Shown here piece after piece: positions 45,705 through 55,290 of a stretch of 64,000 bases of DNA. Under the pieces are notes generated by a model. That model worked only from the letters and a program-made list of their open reading frames with translations, was not told where the DNA came from and did no database searches. The first letter of the stretch is position 1; every line of letters begins with the position of its first letter. The translations under genes and the position numbers were made by a program. The DNA is from Blumeriella jaapii (Eukaryota; Ascomycota; Leotiomycetes; Helotiales; Drepanopezizaceae), in NCBI GenBank assembly GCA_009599575.1, contig VWND01000017.1, positions 62,001 to 126,000 of the forward strand, given 5' to 3'.

Positions 45705-46117
45705 TATTAAAAACCAATATCACGTATATAAATTAAATAATCCGCCAAAACCTTTTGCTTTTTACCAATTTTCGAATAATATTTTTTACGGATAGGCCGT
45801 AAAAGCCGGATAATATTATAAAAGTTGAAAATAATATTTAAGTAAAACATTTTATAAAAATAATTGCTAAAAAACCAGTTATTAAAATTATATTAAAAAA
45901 AATAAAAAAAGGTCGGGATAAAGGCTGGAAAAGCATATTAAATAAAATTCGCCTGGTTTTCTGGGAAATATTCTCCTCGAAGGCTCCACCCTTCCTTTTG
46001 TACTTATACACGCCTTCTATTAGAAATGTAGAAGGTAGAAATCAGTCTGACTATCAATCCAATCTTATCTAAGCTCTATTGTCTGAACTAGTGTTTCCCT
46101 GCCTTTCAATCCTTACA
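45705..46117 (+). repeat. B 3' LTR (413 bp)
   Basis: Same length as the 5' LTR. Left end mutated to TATTAAAAACCAATATCACG; the right 150 bp are clean (for example tagaaggtagaaatcagtctg). CCGTA follows. Confidence 0.95.
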
Positions 46118-46155
46118 CCGTATTAGTCTGGTTTTCCTACCTACTTTTACAACAT

Positions 46156-46260
46156 AAAGTTCGCGACCCCGAGCATTTTAGCTCGGTGTTTTTTTTTAAT
46201 TTATATGCGTATTTTTTGGTTTATATTATTTTTTTGATTATTTTTAAGCTAGCTATAATA
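46156..46260 (+). repeat. D2 5' LTR, right part
   Basis: Continues the LTR cut at 1046; runs from AAAGTTCGCGACCCC through a G-C-rich hairpin-like word (CCGAGCATTTTAGCTCGG) to AGCTATAATA, mutated from AGCTGTGACA. Joined length with the left part is about 261 bp, shorter than in D1 mainly because it has fewer 15-bp units. Confidence 0.87.
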
Positions 46261-46490
46261 TAAAAAAAGACTAAATAATCTTCGCTAGAAAGTTTTGTAT
46301 TTACGGTTAAGAATTCGATTTATTTTTGCAATTCGAATTTTTTTTAAACCGCTCGTACCGACGTTTATTTATCGATGCTTTAATCAGAATTCTTTTTTAT
46401 TAATTTTGTTTTTAAAAAAAGCTGGAGTTTTTTTTTTTATTAATTCGATTTGCTTTTGCAATTCGAATCGCTTTTTCTTAATATATCCCA
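46261..46490 (+). other. D2 leader
   Basis: Same leader as D1 23711-23935. Also matches C2 interior. No coding claimed. Confidence 0.55.
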
Positions 46491-47172
46491 TGCTTTTTTT
46501 TATAAATCGACGCGGCATCCGAAAACGAACGCAATTCGTACGATTTGGTTTCGAATCAGCATTTTTATTTTTCGCTTTTACTTTTGTCGCTTCCGAATTT
46601 TTATTCGTTCCAGGCTTTTTCGACGATTTTGGCAGCGAAGTTTCGTTTTACGATTTTTTTGCCGAATTATAGTTATTTGCAGCCGATTTATCTGCTGGAT
46701 TTTTTCGTTTTATTATCGAATTTAAAATCGAATTATACGACGTTAATATTCTAGTATTTTTAAACCGACGAATATTTTTAAACCGATTATTTAGTATATT
46801 TGCTAACGCTAAAAGATTTATTACGGCTTAACAATTTCAAATCGCTTAAATAATCGTTTAAGCTATTGCCGCCGCTCGTTTTTTAATTTTTTTCGCTAAT
46901 ATCGCTCGCGACGCTTTTTTTTTATTTTAAGCTTCGCGCGTTTTTTACGACGGATTTTTAATTAATTTTCGAATATTACTTTTTTGTTTTCGATTTAGTT
47001 ATTTTTCGAATCGAATTATTTAAAATGAAATACTTTCGCTACGCTTTTAACGATTATTAAAAAAAAGTTAAATATAATATATAAAAAATAAATATAAAAT
47101 TGTTTATTAAAAAATACTTAAGAAATTTTATATAAAATATAAATCAAGCCAAAATATATTTTAAATACATTA
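46491..47172 (+). pseudogene. D2 gag, first part
   Basis: All three frames are open over much of 46450-46750, so frame choice is uncertain; the frame that continues into the capsid part (S-K-M-K-Y-F-R-Y-A-F-S-D-Y near 47020-47060) is preferred. It is interrupted at 47172 by the foldback-like insertion and resumes at 49477. Confidence 0.55.
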
Positions 47173-47439
47173 CTTAGAGGCGCCTGTGGGTGGGATTACA
47201 ACCGATTCAACACCGAGTCAAATCCGAGTTAACACTTGGCGTAAAATTAACTCCGAGTATAATCAGAGTTAACACGCGATTAAATGAAAATTAATCTTAG
47301 AATTACTAAAAATTAATAGATACAATAGGTTATGTAATAATTCAGAGCTTCGAGAAAAATACAAATCTTATACGAATTAGTTATTACCTTTTATCAACGC
47401 TTTTATTAACACCACTATTAATACCACCACTATTAACAC

Positions 47440-48410
47440 CACCACCATCTCGTCGCCACCACCTCGTCGCCACCATTTCGCTGTCGCCACCATCAACACC
47501 ACAACCAACACTATTACCAACACCACCACCACCTCGTCGCCACCATTTCGTCGCCATCACTACTACTATTATTACCATTACTACCATCATTACCACCACC
47601 ACCACCACTATCACCACTACCACCACCACCTCGCTGCCACCACCTCGCTGCCACCACTTCGCTGCCACCACCTCGCTGCCACCACCTCGCTGCCACCACC
47701 TCGCTGCCACCATCTCGCTGCCATCACTACCACCACCACCACCACTACCACTACCACTACTACTACCACCACTACCATCATCACCACCATTACCACCACT
47801 ACCACCATTACTATCACTACCACCACTACCACCACCACCACCACTATCACCACTACCACCACCACCTCGCTGCCACCACCTCGCTGCCACCACCTCGCTG
47901 CCACCACCTCGCTGCCACCACCTCGCTGCCACCACCTCGCTGCCACCACACCTCGCTGCCACCACCACCACCACCACCACCACCACCACTACCACTACTA
48001 CTATCACCACTACCACCATCACCACCATTACCACCACTACCACCATTACTATCACTACCACCACTACCACCACCACCACCACTATCACCACTACCACCAT
48101 CACCTCGCTGCCACCACCTCGCTGCCACCACCGCGCTGCCACCACCTCGCTGCCACCACCACCACCACCACCTCGCTGCCACCACCTCGCTGCCACCACC
48201 TCGTCGCCACCACCACTACTACTATTACCACCACTACCACCACTACCACCACCACCACCACTATCACACCACTACCACCACCACCTCGCTGCCACCACCT
48301 CGCTGCCACCACCTCGCTGCCACCACCACCACCACCCACCACCACCACTACTACCACTACTACTACCACCACTACCACCACCACCACCACCATTATCACC
48401 ACTACCATTA
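47440..48410 (+). repeat. Minisatellite, C-rich arm
   Basis: Blocks of a 14-bp unit CTCGCTGCCACCAC alternate with (ACC)n-type stretches such as CCACTACCACCATTACTATC. At least four unit blocks are visible (about 47627-47735, 47868-47960, 48105-48205, 48285-48330). Long frames across it are repeat artefacts. Confidence 0.93.
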
Positions 48411-48530
48411 CTACTATTATTATTATTTCGCTAATACTATTTTGCTAGAAAAATAACGAAAAGCCGAACAGCCGAACAGCCGAATAGCCGAACAGCCGAA
48501 TAAGCTGGGTAGTTACAATGGTAGCAGCGA
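48411..48530. other. Spacer between the minisatellite arms
   Basis: About 120 bp of ordinary composition plus five 8-bp units GCCGAACA/GCCGAATA at 48463-48502. It separates the C-rich arm from the G-rich arm and would be the loop of a foldback structure. Confidence 0.8.
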
Positions 48531-48945
48531 GGTGGTAGCAGCGAGGTGGTGGCAGCGAGGTGGTGGCAGCGAGATAATAGTGGTAGTGATAATAGTGGTG
48601 GTGATGGTAGTAATGGTGGTAGTGGTGGTAATGATGGTAGTGGTGGTAATGGTGGTAGTAGTGGTAGTGGTGGTAGTGGTGGTAATGATAGTAATGGTGG
48701 TAGTGGTGGTAATGGTGGTAGTGATGGTAATGGTGGTAGTAGTAATGGTAGTGGTGGGTGGTGGTGGTGGTGGTGATGGTGGCAGCGAGGTGGTGGCAGC
48801 GAGGTGGTGGCAGCGAGGTGGTGGCAGCGAGGTGGTGGCAGCGAGGTGGTGGCAGCGAGGTGGTGGCAGCGAGGTGGTGGCAGCGAGGTGGTGGCAGCGA
48901 GGTGGTGGCAGCGAGGTGGTGGCAGCGAGGTGGTGGCAGCGAGGT
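48531..48945 (+). repeat. Minisatellite, G-rich arm (inverted)
   Basis: Units GAGGTGGTGGCAGC, the reverse complement of the left-arm unit, with a GGTAGTGGTGGTAATG-type block at 48590-48760, then an almost perfect run of about twelve 14-bp units at 48778-48942. Confidence 0.93.
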
Positions 48946-49074
48946 AGTGTTAGCGGAAATATTATTTAGTATAGTATTAAATAAACGTGGTTTAATATAA
49001 GATTTTTAATTTAAATTCGAAAAGTTTGGTATATATTAAATATCGATTTAATTTAGTTGTATAGATTTGTTTCG

Positions 49075-49450
49075 GTATTAACACCGAGTATAATCGGTGT
49101 TAACACCGAGTATAATCGGTATTAATACCGATTATATTCGGTATTACCGATTATACTCGGTGTTAAATCGTCATATCGATGTAAAAGTAAACCGCGCCAC
49201 TTCGGTGTTAACACCGATTAGCAACCGATTATACTCGGTTTTAAAACCGATTATACACCGATTATAATCGGTTATAAAACCGATTATAATCGATTATAAT
49301 CGAATTAAAACCGGTTATAATCGGTGTATAATCGATTATAATCGGTGTATAATCGGTTTTGAAACCGATTACAATCGGTGTATACTCGGTTTTAAAACCG
49401 ATTATAATCGGTGTATACCCGGTTTTGCAACCGGGTATAATCGGTTGTGA
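49075..49450. repeat. Palindrome array ACCGATTATAATCGGT
   Basis: Dense series of short palindromes built on ACCGAntATAATCGGT and GTGTTAACACCGAG-type words. ACCGATTATAATCGGT itself is a perfect 16-bp palindrome. A sparser version (aaccgattcaacaccgagt, aactccgagtataatcagag) lies inside the left end at 47199-47275. Could be binding sites for a transposase or other protein, or a source of hairpins. Confidence 0.85.
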
Positions 49451-49476
49451 TCCGACCCTAGATAAGCCGTACGGTA

Positions 49477-50183
49477 TTTAAAAAGCAAAAACTATTATTT
49501 TAAAACATTTAAACTCCGAGTTTTATAACTAAGCCTAATCGGTCCGAAACGTTTTTCGTATTTTTAATCAGCGTTTTTTTAATTATAATCGCGTTTAGTT
49601 TGCTAAATTGCAATATAACAAATTTTATATAAACAACGGTCAGATTTATAATAATTTTCGTTATTTATTTATTCGCTACGCAATTATTAGCAAAATTATT
49701 AAAAACCATTGATTTAAAAATAAATGGGAAAAAGTTATTTTTATTTTTAAATACGATTTTCGAATAAAAAAATACAAAATAAATAATAATTATATTATTT
49801 TAAACGAATTTTTGGCCGTTGCGAATAAAAAATTACGTAATATCCGAATTAGAAAAATGGTTTTTATCCGTCGTATAAGCTATTTTTCTTTTGCTATAGC
49901 TTTTGTTAATCAGGATTTTAAGCGTATTTCCGATATTTTTAAAAAAATTTAGCGTTTTATTTTTTTTATTTTTTTTATTCGCATAGCTTTTTCCTTTTTT
50001 AATAAAAATTTTTACGAGCGTATAACTGTTATTTCTGTCACCTCCGGTTTTTTCCGCTTGGCTGCGCGTTTTTCTAACGTTTATTATAACTGCGGCAAGC
50101 CCGGCTATTTCGCAAACGTTTGTTTCGACGCCAAGTTCAGTCGCAAAATCGCCGAAATAACTATCGACGAAAAGCAAAACGAT
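49477..50183 (+). pseudogene. D2 gag, second part, with zinc knuckle
   Basis: Continues the gag frame. The knuckle at 50085-50123 reads Y-N-C-G-K-P-G-Y-F-A-N-V-C with the first Cys and the His changed to Tyr; D1 keeps both. The frame then gives FDAKFSRKIAEITIDEKQND and ends at a TAA near 50180. The open frame on the opposite strand (49833-50177) is its shadow. Confidence 0.82.
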
Positions 50184-51270
50184 TTGTTAAAAAACTTTTA
50201 AGTCGTAGCAAAGATTTTAATTATAGCAAAAAATTCGATTTGTAAAGAAATTTAAAGTTTAATTAGCGCTTTTTAATAAAAAAGCGACAGTTTTTAATTT
50301 TTATAAAACTAGCACGTAATAAATTATATATTAAAACATTTGCATATATCGATAGCGAAGCTAATATTTTCGATGCGATTAAAACTTTTTTAATATATTA
50401 ATTTTTTTAACGTTTCGGAATAAGTTTTATTCGATTGCATAAGCTTATTATATTTATCGGCTATAATAGCGAATCGAAAAAGTTTATTTCTTCTGCTATT
50501 TTTTTTTTTTACGATTAACCGACGTCGTATAAATTTATCTTTTTTAATTACAAACCTAGATTTTACCGACGTTTTTATTAGCCGCAAATTTTTATAATAT
50601 TACGATTTAAAGCAAGCGTACGGCCAAAGAAAAAACAAAATAAAATGGCTATTCGATATACTTATTATTTTTTATTTTAACGAATAATTATTCGTCGAAT
50701 TTAATTAGCGAAAAAAACCTAAAATACTTAATCGTATATATTAAAAAAATACAAATAAACGAAACAGCGTAATAAAAGCTTTATATACTTTTGCTAACGT
50801 TTTTACAACGATCAAAAAGATTTATTTAAGTTTTGAAACTAATAAACCTTTTATATTTATACGAAATTTTAAAAGCAGTTTGTATAAAATAAAAAAGTTT
50901 TTTATTAGCAATTTTAAACCGATCAAACCGGTTTTTCCAGCCGGGCCAATTGCTATCCTTTTTATTTTCAATTGCAATATTAATTGTATTTCCGTTTTTG
51001 CATTCAGCGCTTTACAAATACGTTACGAAAAACGAATGCGAGCCGCGAAAAAAAAAAATTATTATTATTCAGCGATTGCACGTTTATTATTTTTGTTTAT
51101 AATATAAACAAAAAACGTTTTCGCCGCGCGAAAATCGCCGCAGCGAAAATGCGCGCCGAATTTAAAAAAATTATATAATTCGCGGCAATGAAAAAATATT
51201 TTCGTTTCCGACGCTTTGCAAGCCAAATATAACGATAACGTGGTTTTTATAAAAAAGCTTTTTCCAATTT
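50184..51270 (+). pseudogene. D2 protease remnant and pol N-terminal region
   Basis: Y-I-D-S-E-A-N-I-F-D-A at 50345-50377 is the protease loop with Gly changed to Glu. A GC-richer patch (FPAGPIAILFIFN region, 50937-50975) and an Arg/Lys-rich part (YEKRMRAAKKK, 51022-51054) follow. The E1 empty site lies near 51112-51122. Confidence 0.68.
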
Positions 51271-51882
51271 AATATTCGAAGTTCAAAAAACTTTTTTATA
51301 AGCAGAAAAACGATAAGTTCGCTTTTCGCCGCTTCGATATAAATTACAAAATATGTTTGGCTATAAAAAATACGCTTTTTATAAAACTATTTAAACGTTT
51401 TACGAATAAACAGCTTATAAAAATCAAAAGTTATATTTTTGATAATTTATATAAAAGTTTTATTAAATTTTTTAATATTTTTTTCGCCGCTCCGATTTTA
51501 TTTATTAAAAAATCAAACGGCTTTATGCGCTTATATATCGATTATCGCAAGCTTAACGATTTTGCGAAAAAAAATCTTTATTTTTTGCTTTTAATCGACG
51601 AAATGCTAGCGCGAATTATTAAAATCAAAATGTTTACGAAAATTAATATTTAATAAGTATTTAATCGAATCCGGATATTCGAAAAGTTTAAAAAACTAAT
51701 TAATATTCGTATCCGATATAATATATATAAATATAAAATCTTTTTACTCGGCTTTATTAATAAGCCCGTTATATTTTAACGTTTTATTAATAATATTTTT
51801 ATAAAGCATTTAAATAATTTTTACTTAGCGTATTTTAACGATATTTTTATCTACTTCGCGAATTATTTGAAATATAAGATTT
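51271..51882 (+). pseudogene. D2 reverse transcriptase, N-terminal part
   Basis: 51357-51650 reads TLFIKLFKRFTNKQLIKIKS, APILFIKKSNGFMRLYIDYR, LLIDEMLARIIKIKMFTKIN, with fewer stops than D1. The YFDD box reads Y-F-N-D (Asn 51837-51839, Asp 51840-51842). A3 is inserted about 40 bases later; the rest of pol must lie beyond the window. Confidence 0.9.
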
Positions 51883-51886
51883 ACGT

Positions 51887-52153
51887 TGTAAAACGGTGAT
51901 ACCTTGTATTAATAGGAATTAATAGTTTTAGTTATGGTCGAGGCATGGACCCTTCCGAAACCCCCTGCCACTGACTATTTTTAACAGGTATAAAAGCAAA
52001 GCATCCCCTTAGATAATACTATAGGCACGCAGTCCAATTTATACTTTTATTTTATTTTATTTTTTTTTTTTCAGTCTTTTTTAAAAATTTTCTAGATTAT
52101 TTTACTTACCGACATATGGCCGTATTAGTTTGGTTTTCCTATCTACTTTTACA
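51887..52153 (+). repeat. A3 5' LTR (267 bp)
   Basis: TGTAAAACGGTGATACC ... CTACTTTTACA, clean in its first half. Confidence 0.93.
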
Positions 52154-52155
52154 TT

Positions 52156-52173
52156 TGGTGATTTACGCAAGGA
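52156..52173 (+). promoter_or_regulatory. Candidate tRNA primer-binding site of family A
   Basis: Two bases after the LTR the sequence reads TGGTGATTTACGCAAGGA here and TGATAACCTACGCA in A4; taken together the older form begins TGGTGACCTACGC. Starting in TGG, complementary to a tRNA CCA end, and lying next to the LTR fits a primer-binding site. I cannot name the tRNA. Confidence 0.55.
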
Positions 52174-52185
52174 TTTAAACTTCGG

Positions 52186-53850
52186 TGTTTCGTTTTTATA
52201 TATTCGCCGATGCATTTTTTAAATTCGGAGTCAAAATCGATTTCGATATTTCGCTATTACGGCTTGAAAAACCTTTTATATAATGTTATTCGCAGCTGCA
52301 TTATATAAAAGATTTTTAATAAATTCTTTTATTTTGCGTATAATTATTGAATTATAAAAATGCAATATATCTTAGAAACGTTTGAAATTACGGTTAGGCA
52401 ATTTTAAACCGTACGAAATTTAAAATTCGAAAGTCGCTTTTGTTTAAAAATAACAAATCGAATATTGGTTTATACGCTTCGACCGCTGCGTTCGGCCCTT
52501 CTGAATTAAATCTTTTTTGGTCAAACGTTTAGCGAGAACTTAACTTTTTGATTTTACGCTTTATGATTATAATAATTACAATTTGCGGCTTTTTATTAGA
52601 AATAGTAAAAAAATGGCTGTACGTATATTGGCCTGAGCTACGGAATATCGAGACCGTAGATTATATAACAATATTATATTAATTTAATTAATTTATTAAA
52701 AAACAAGTTTTTTAATATATTATTTAAATATTTGGACGCAATTTTATTTTATTTAATTTTTTTAAAAAATACAAAAACCTTTTTAATAGCTTTTTTATTA
52801 AAAACGATTTCTTTTATATTAAAAATCTTTAATCTGCAATTCCAAAAAACATTTATTTATTTAATTCAAATCCTATTAATATTTTCGCTAATATTATAAA
52901 CAACGACGCTTTTCGTTTTCTTATGCGAGGCCGTATGCCCTTTTCTGGCTCCTTTGGTGCACTTTTATTTAGTGGCGCCAATATTACCGATTTTATCGAA
53001 AAATATAAAAAAACCTGTAAGGATTTCGGAATTTTTAAAACTAAAATATTCGATAAACTTTTTCGCTATTATAACCCAATTATTAAGGATATTATCAAAT
53101 CGATAAATAAATAAAAGGCTATTAGGGCTCGAGATTGGCGTAAATTAGTTAAAATCTTAAAATCGGAATTCCGAAATTACGATCGCTAGCAAATTCGCGA
53201 TATTATCGTTTTTCTTAAATAGTTTATTATAACAACTCGCCAAATTAAAAAACTTAAGGCTTATTATCGTATTTATACGAAAGTTTTTAACGTTTTCGTT
53301 AACAAAAAGGTTTTAAGCGAAATTAAGCAAAAAAGATTGTTTTTATTTGGCTTTTCAACTAGCATTCGCAACAAAATTATTAAGTATTTTAAGATTAATA
53401 AATAAGATTTTAAAACCTTCGATTAATATTTTAAATTTGTAGAATTCGTTTTTAAACAAAACTAAAGCGAACGTATTATCGAAACTATAAACCAAAAAAA
53501 ATCTTCCTTTTTTATTTACAAAAAAAATATAAAAGCTTTAATACAGGAATATGCCCAGCTATTAAAAGTTACCGAAATCGCTAAAAAAACAATCAATTAT
53601 TATATTATTTAATCGTTTTGCAGAACTTATAAGCTTGGAAAAGCTTAATAAAAATATCGAAATTTTCGTATTAAAATTTATCGATATTAAAATTCAAAAA
53701 TTTTAAAACAAAGTCGAGGGTTTTATATAATAGCAGAAGAAACTTTTTTACGTTAACTCAAATAATAAAAACGATTAAAATGGCTTTTATAATAACTATT
53801 CTTTTTAAAATACGCGAAGCGATCAGCTTCGCTAAGCCACCGTAGAAGTA
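52186..53850 (+). pseudogene. A3 gag remnant
   Basis: 52923-53111 reads MRGRMPFSGSFGALLFSGAN then TDFIEKYKKTCKDFGIFKTK, the best-kept copy of this part, with Gly residues retained. Later segments RNKIIKYFKINK and EYAQLLKVTEIAKK remain readable. The element lacks a recognisable zinc knuckle at its end. The Met at 52923 is probably internal, since the frame is open upstream apart from RIP-type stops. Confidence 0.65.
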
Positions 53851-55020
53851 ATAGCTGCCTAATAGCAACCTTCTCGTGTTAACGATCAGAATTAACGAAA
53901 TATTAATTATAATAACGATTATCAAAGGAAAGGAAACCAACGCGGAAATCAAAATCGCGGTTACTAAGATAATAGAAGTAATTATCAAAACAGACCCCGT
54001 GGCTTTAAATGTAAATTCTGTGATAATAAAAAAATTTATTACGAAAAATCTTATATTCGCTTTAAATGCAAAGCATTTAATTTCTATATAAATAATAATA
54101 TTTGTTATATTAATAAATACGAAGCAATTTGCTTCGGACCGACGGAAATAGAAATGGGCTTTTTTAATAAAGCTGAAAATTAAAGCTGGTTGAATATTAT
54201 TCGTTTAAAGGTGAAAGGTACGGAATAGAACGATTGTTTAGAAAACAGAAAAGATGTAAAACGATTTTTACTAGTAAAAAAGAAAATATTCCAGAAGGCG
54301 TATTAATCAAAAAGAAATCTTTTATTTCAAATGTGAATAAAATTTAAATATATAAATAAAAAACAAATATATATATTACTAATATAAATATCGCATTTGC
54401 AGATATTATAGTTATATAATTAAGCCAGCGAATTATAAAAAAGCAAAATGCTTCTGTTTTATTCGCTAAACCAACTGGTATAAAAAAAAACGTCAGAATC
54501 GAAAAAAAAAAAGATTTTGAAATTCGAAAAAAAAACCGATAAAACCATCAGAAAAACGCTTATAATAAAAAAAATTAACGACGATATAAAAGATATTGAC
54601 ACCGATATTCCGATTTAAATTATTCAGAAAATACCAACTTTTAAACGCCTACTATTAATGCGAAGCGAAAAATAAATCGATAAATATATTAGCCCCGAAG
54701 CCGTCGACGAAGCTATTAAAAGAATTATAAAACAAAAAATTAAATTAAAATTCAGCGATTTATTTAATATAAAAAAAAGATTCGACAAAATTATTAACAA
54801 ACAAATTCTTATATTAAAAAGAAACGAAAAATTGAAATTATTCGAAAAAGAAACGATTTTGAATTAAAAAAAGACTAAGAAAAAATTTATAATACCGCAG
54901 TTAATTTAGCCGATAAAAAGGAATTCTCGGAAAAAATCAGCCTTTTGGTTTTCGCTATAAAAACTTAAAAGTCAAAACGACGAAACTGCTTTTATACGGT
55001 TATAAAAATATTAAAAATAA
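53851..55020 (+). pseudogene. A3 gag-to-protease linker coding
   Basis: Includes 53876-54088 (NAEIKIAVTKIIEVIIKTDP, FITKNLIFALNAKHLIS) and a Cys/Tyr-spaced stretch around 54070-54135. A segment with KIKLKFSDLFN near 54745 is shared by all copies. No domain recognised. Confidence 0.4.
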
Positions 55021-55290
55021 AAATTATATTTAAGAAAAATACGACCGCTTTCGCTTTATTCGACAATAGAGCCGAAATCAATTGCATAAACCAGGAAACA
55101 GCCGAAGCCAGTAGTGTTTCGATTATTACCGATAAGCGAATAATTTATACTATCGTTAATAAAAATATTATTAAATTTAATAAAATTATACGAAATATGA
55201 AAATCGACGTTGGAAATATTGTTATTTATAAAGATTTTTTAATAATAAAAAAATGCTTTTATTTTATTATTTTTAAAATGCTTTAGATTT
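55021..55290 (+). pseudogene. A3 aspartic protease remnant
   Basis: F-D-N-R-A-E-I-N-C-I-N at 55059-55091: active-site loop with Ser-Gly changed to Asn-Arg. Followed by SVSIITDKR-like sequence and the I-K-F-N-K-I-I-R segment. Confidence 0.75.

Larger units (their letters stand above)
37756..46117 (+). mobile_element. B: chromodomain LTR retrotransposon inserted in the A1 3' LTR
   Basis: 8362 bp including C2, 7362 without it. Two 413-bp LTRs (37756-38168 and 45705-46117), TSD CCGTA. Order: LTR, gag with coiled coil and CCHC knuckle, protease, RT, RNase H, integrase, chromodomain, an additional Ala-rich reading frame, LTR. The outer ends of both LTRs are almost unmutated and the interior is heavily mutated. 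Confidence 0.94.
1047..46151 (+). mobile_element. A1: family A Ty3/gypsy element, heavily interrupted
   Basis: A1 consists of 1047-5550, 29855-31492, 32680-37755 and 46123-46151, about 11.25 kb when the insertions are set aside. The 4-bp TSD ACAT flanks it (1043-1046 and 46152-46155). It hosts A2 in RT, C1 in integrase and B in the 3' LTR. Order: LTR, gag, protease, RT, RNase H, integrase with a GPY/F-type end, a long post-integrase region, LTR. All coding carries RIP-type stops. Confidence 0.88.
47173..49474. mobile_element. Foldback-like insertion with minisatellite core in D2 gag
   Basis: 2302 bp absent from D1 at the matching point (about 23045), flanked by TA on both sides. Ends are CTTAGAGGCGCCTGTGGG and, on the other strand, CCGTACGGCTTATCTAGGG. 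The inner 20 bases match in about 18 of 20 (the GGATTACAACCGATT type), the outer 15 poorly. Inside come subterminal palindrome-rich DNA, a C-rich minisatellite, a spacer, the same minisatellite inverted, and more palindromes. No transposase. TA duplication suggests a Tc1/mariner-type mobilisation, but that is tentative. No RIP-type mutation is evident despite abundant CpA. Confidence 0.65.

Noticed and set aside
47384..48408. Long Gly/Val/Arg-Trp-rich frames on the minus strand, up to 271 codons
   Set aside because: They arise from a 14-bp repeat lacking stops in all frames; several overlapping frames are open at once and the peptide just cycles the repeat.
48532..49000. Matching frames on the plus strand in the G-rich arm
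   Set aside because: Same cause: repeat without stop codons, no start context, no domain.
49833..50177. 114-codon minus-strand frame
   Set aside because: Antisense to the D2 zinc knuckle region, which is coding on plus.
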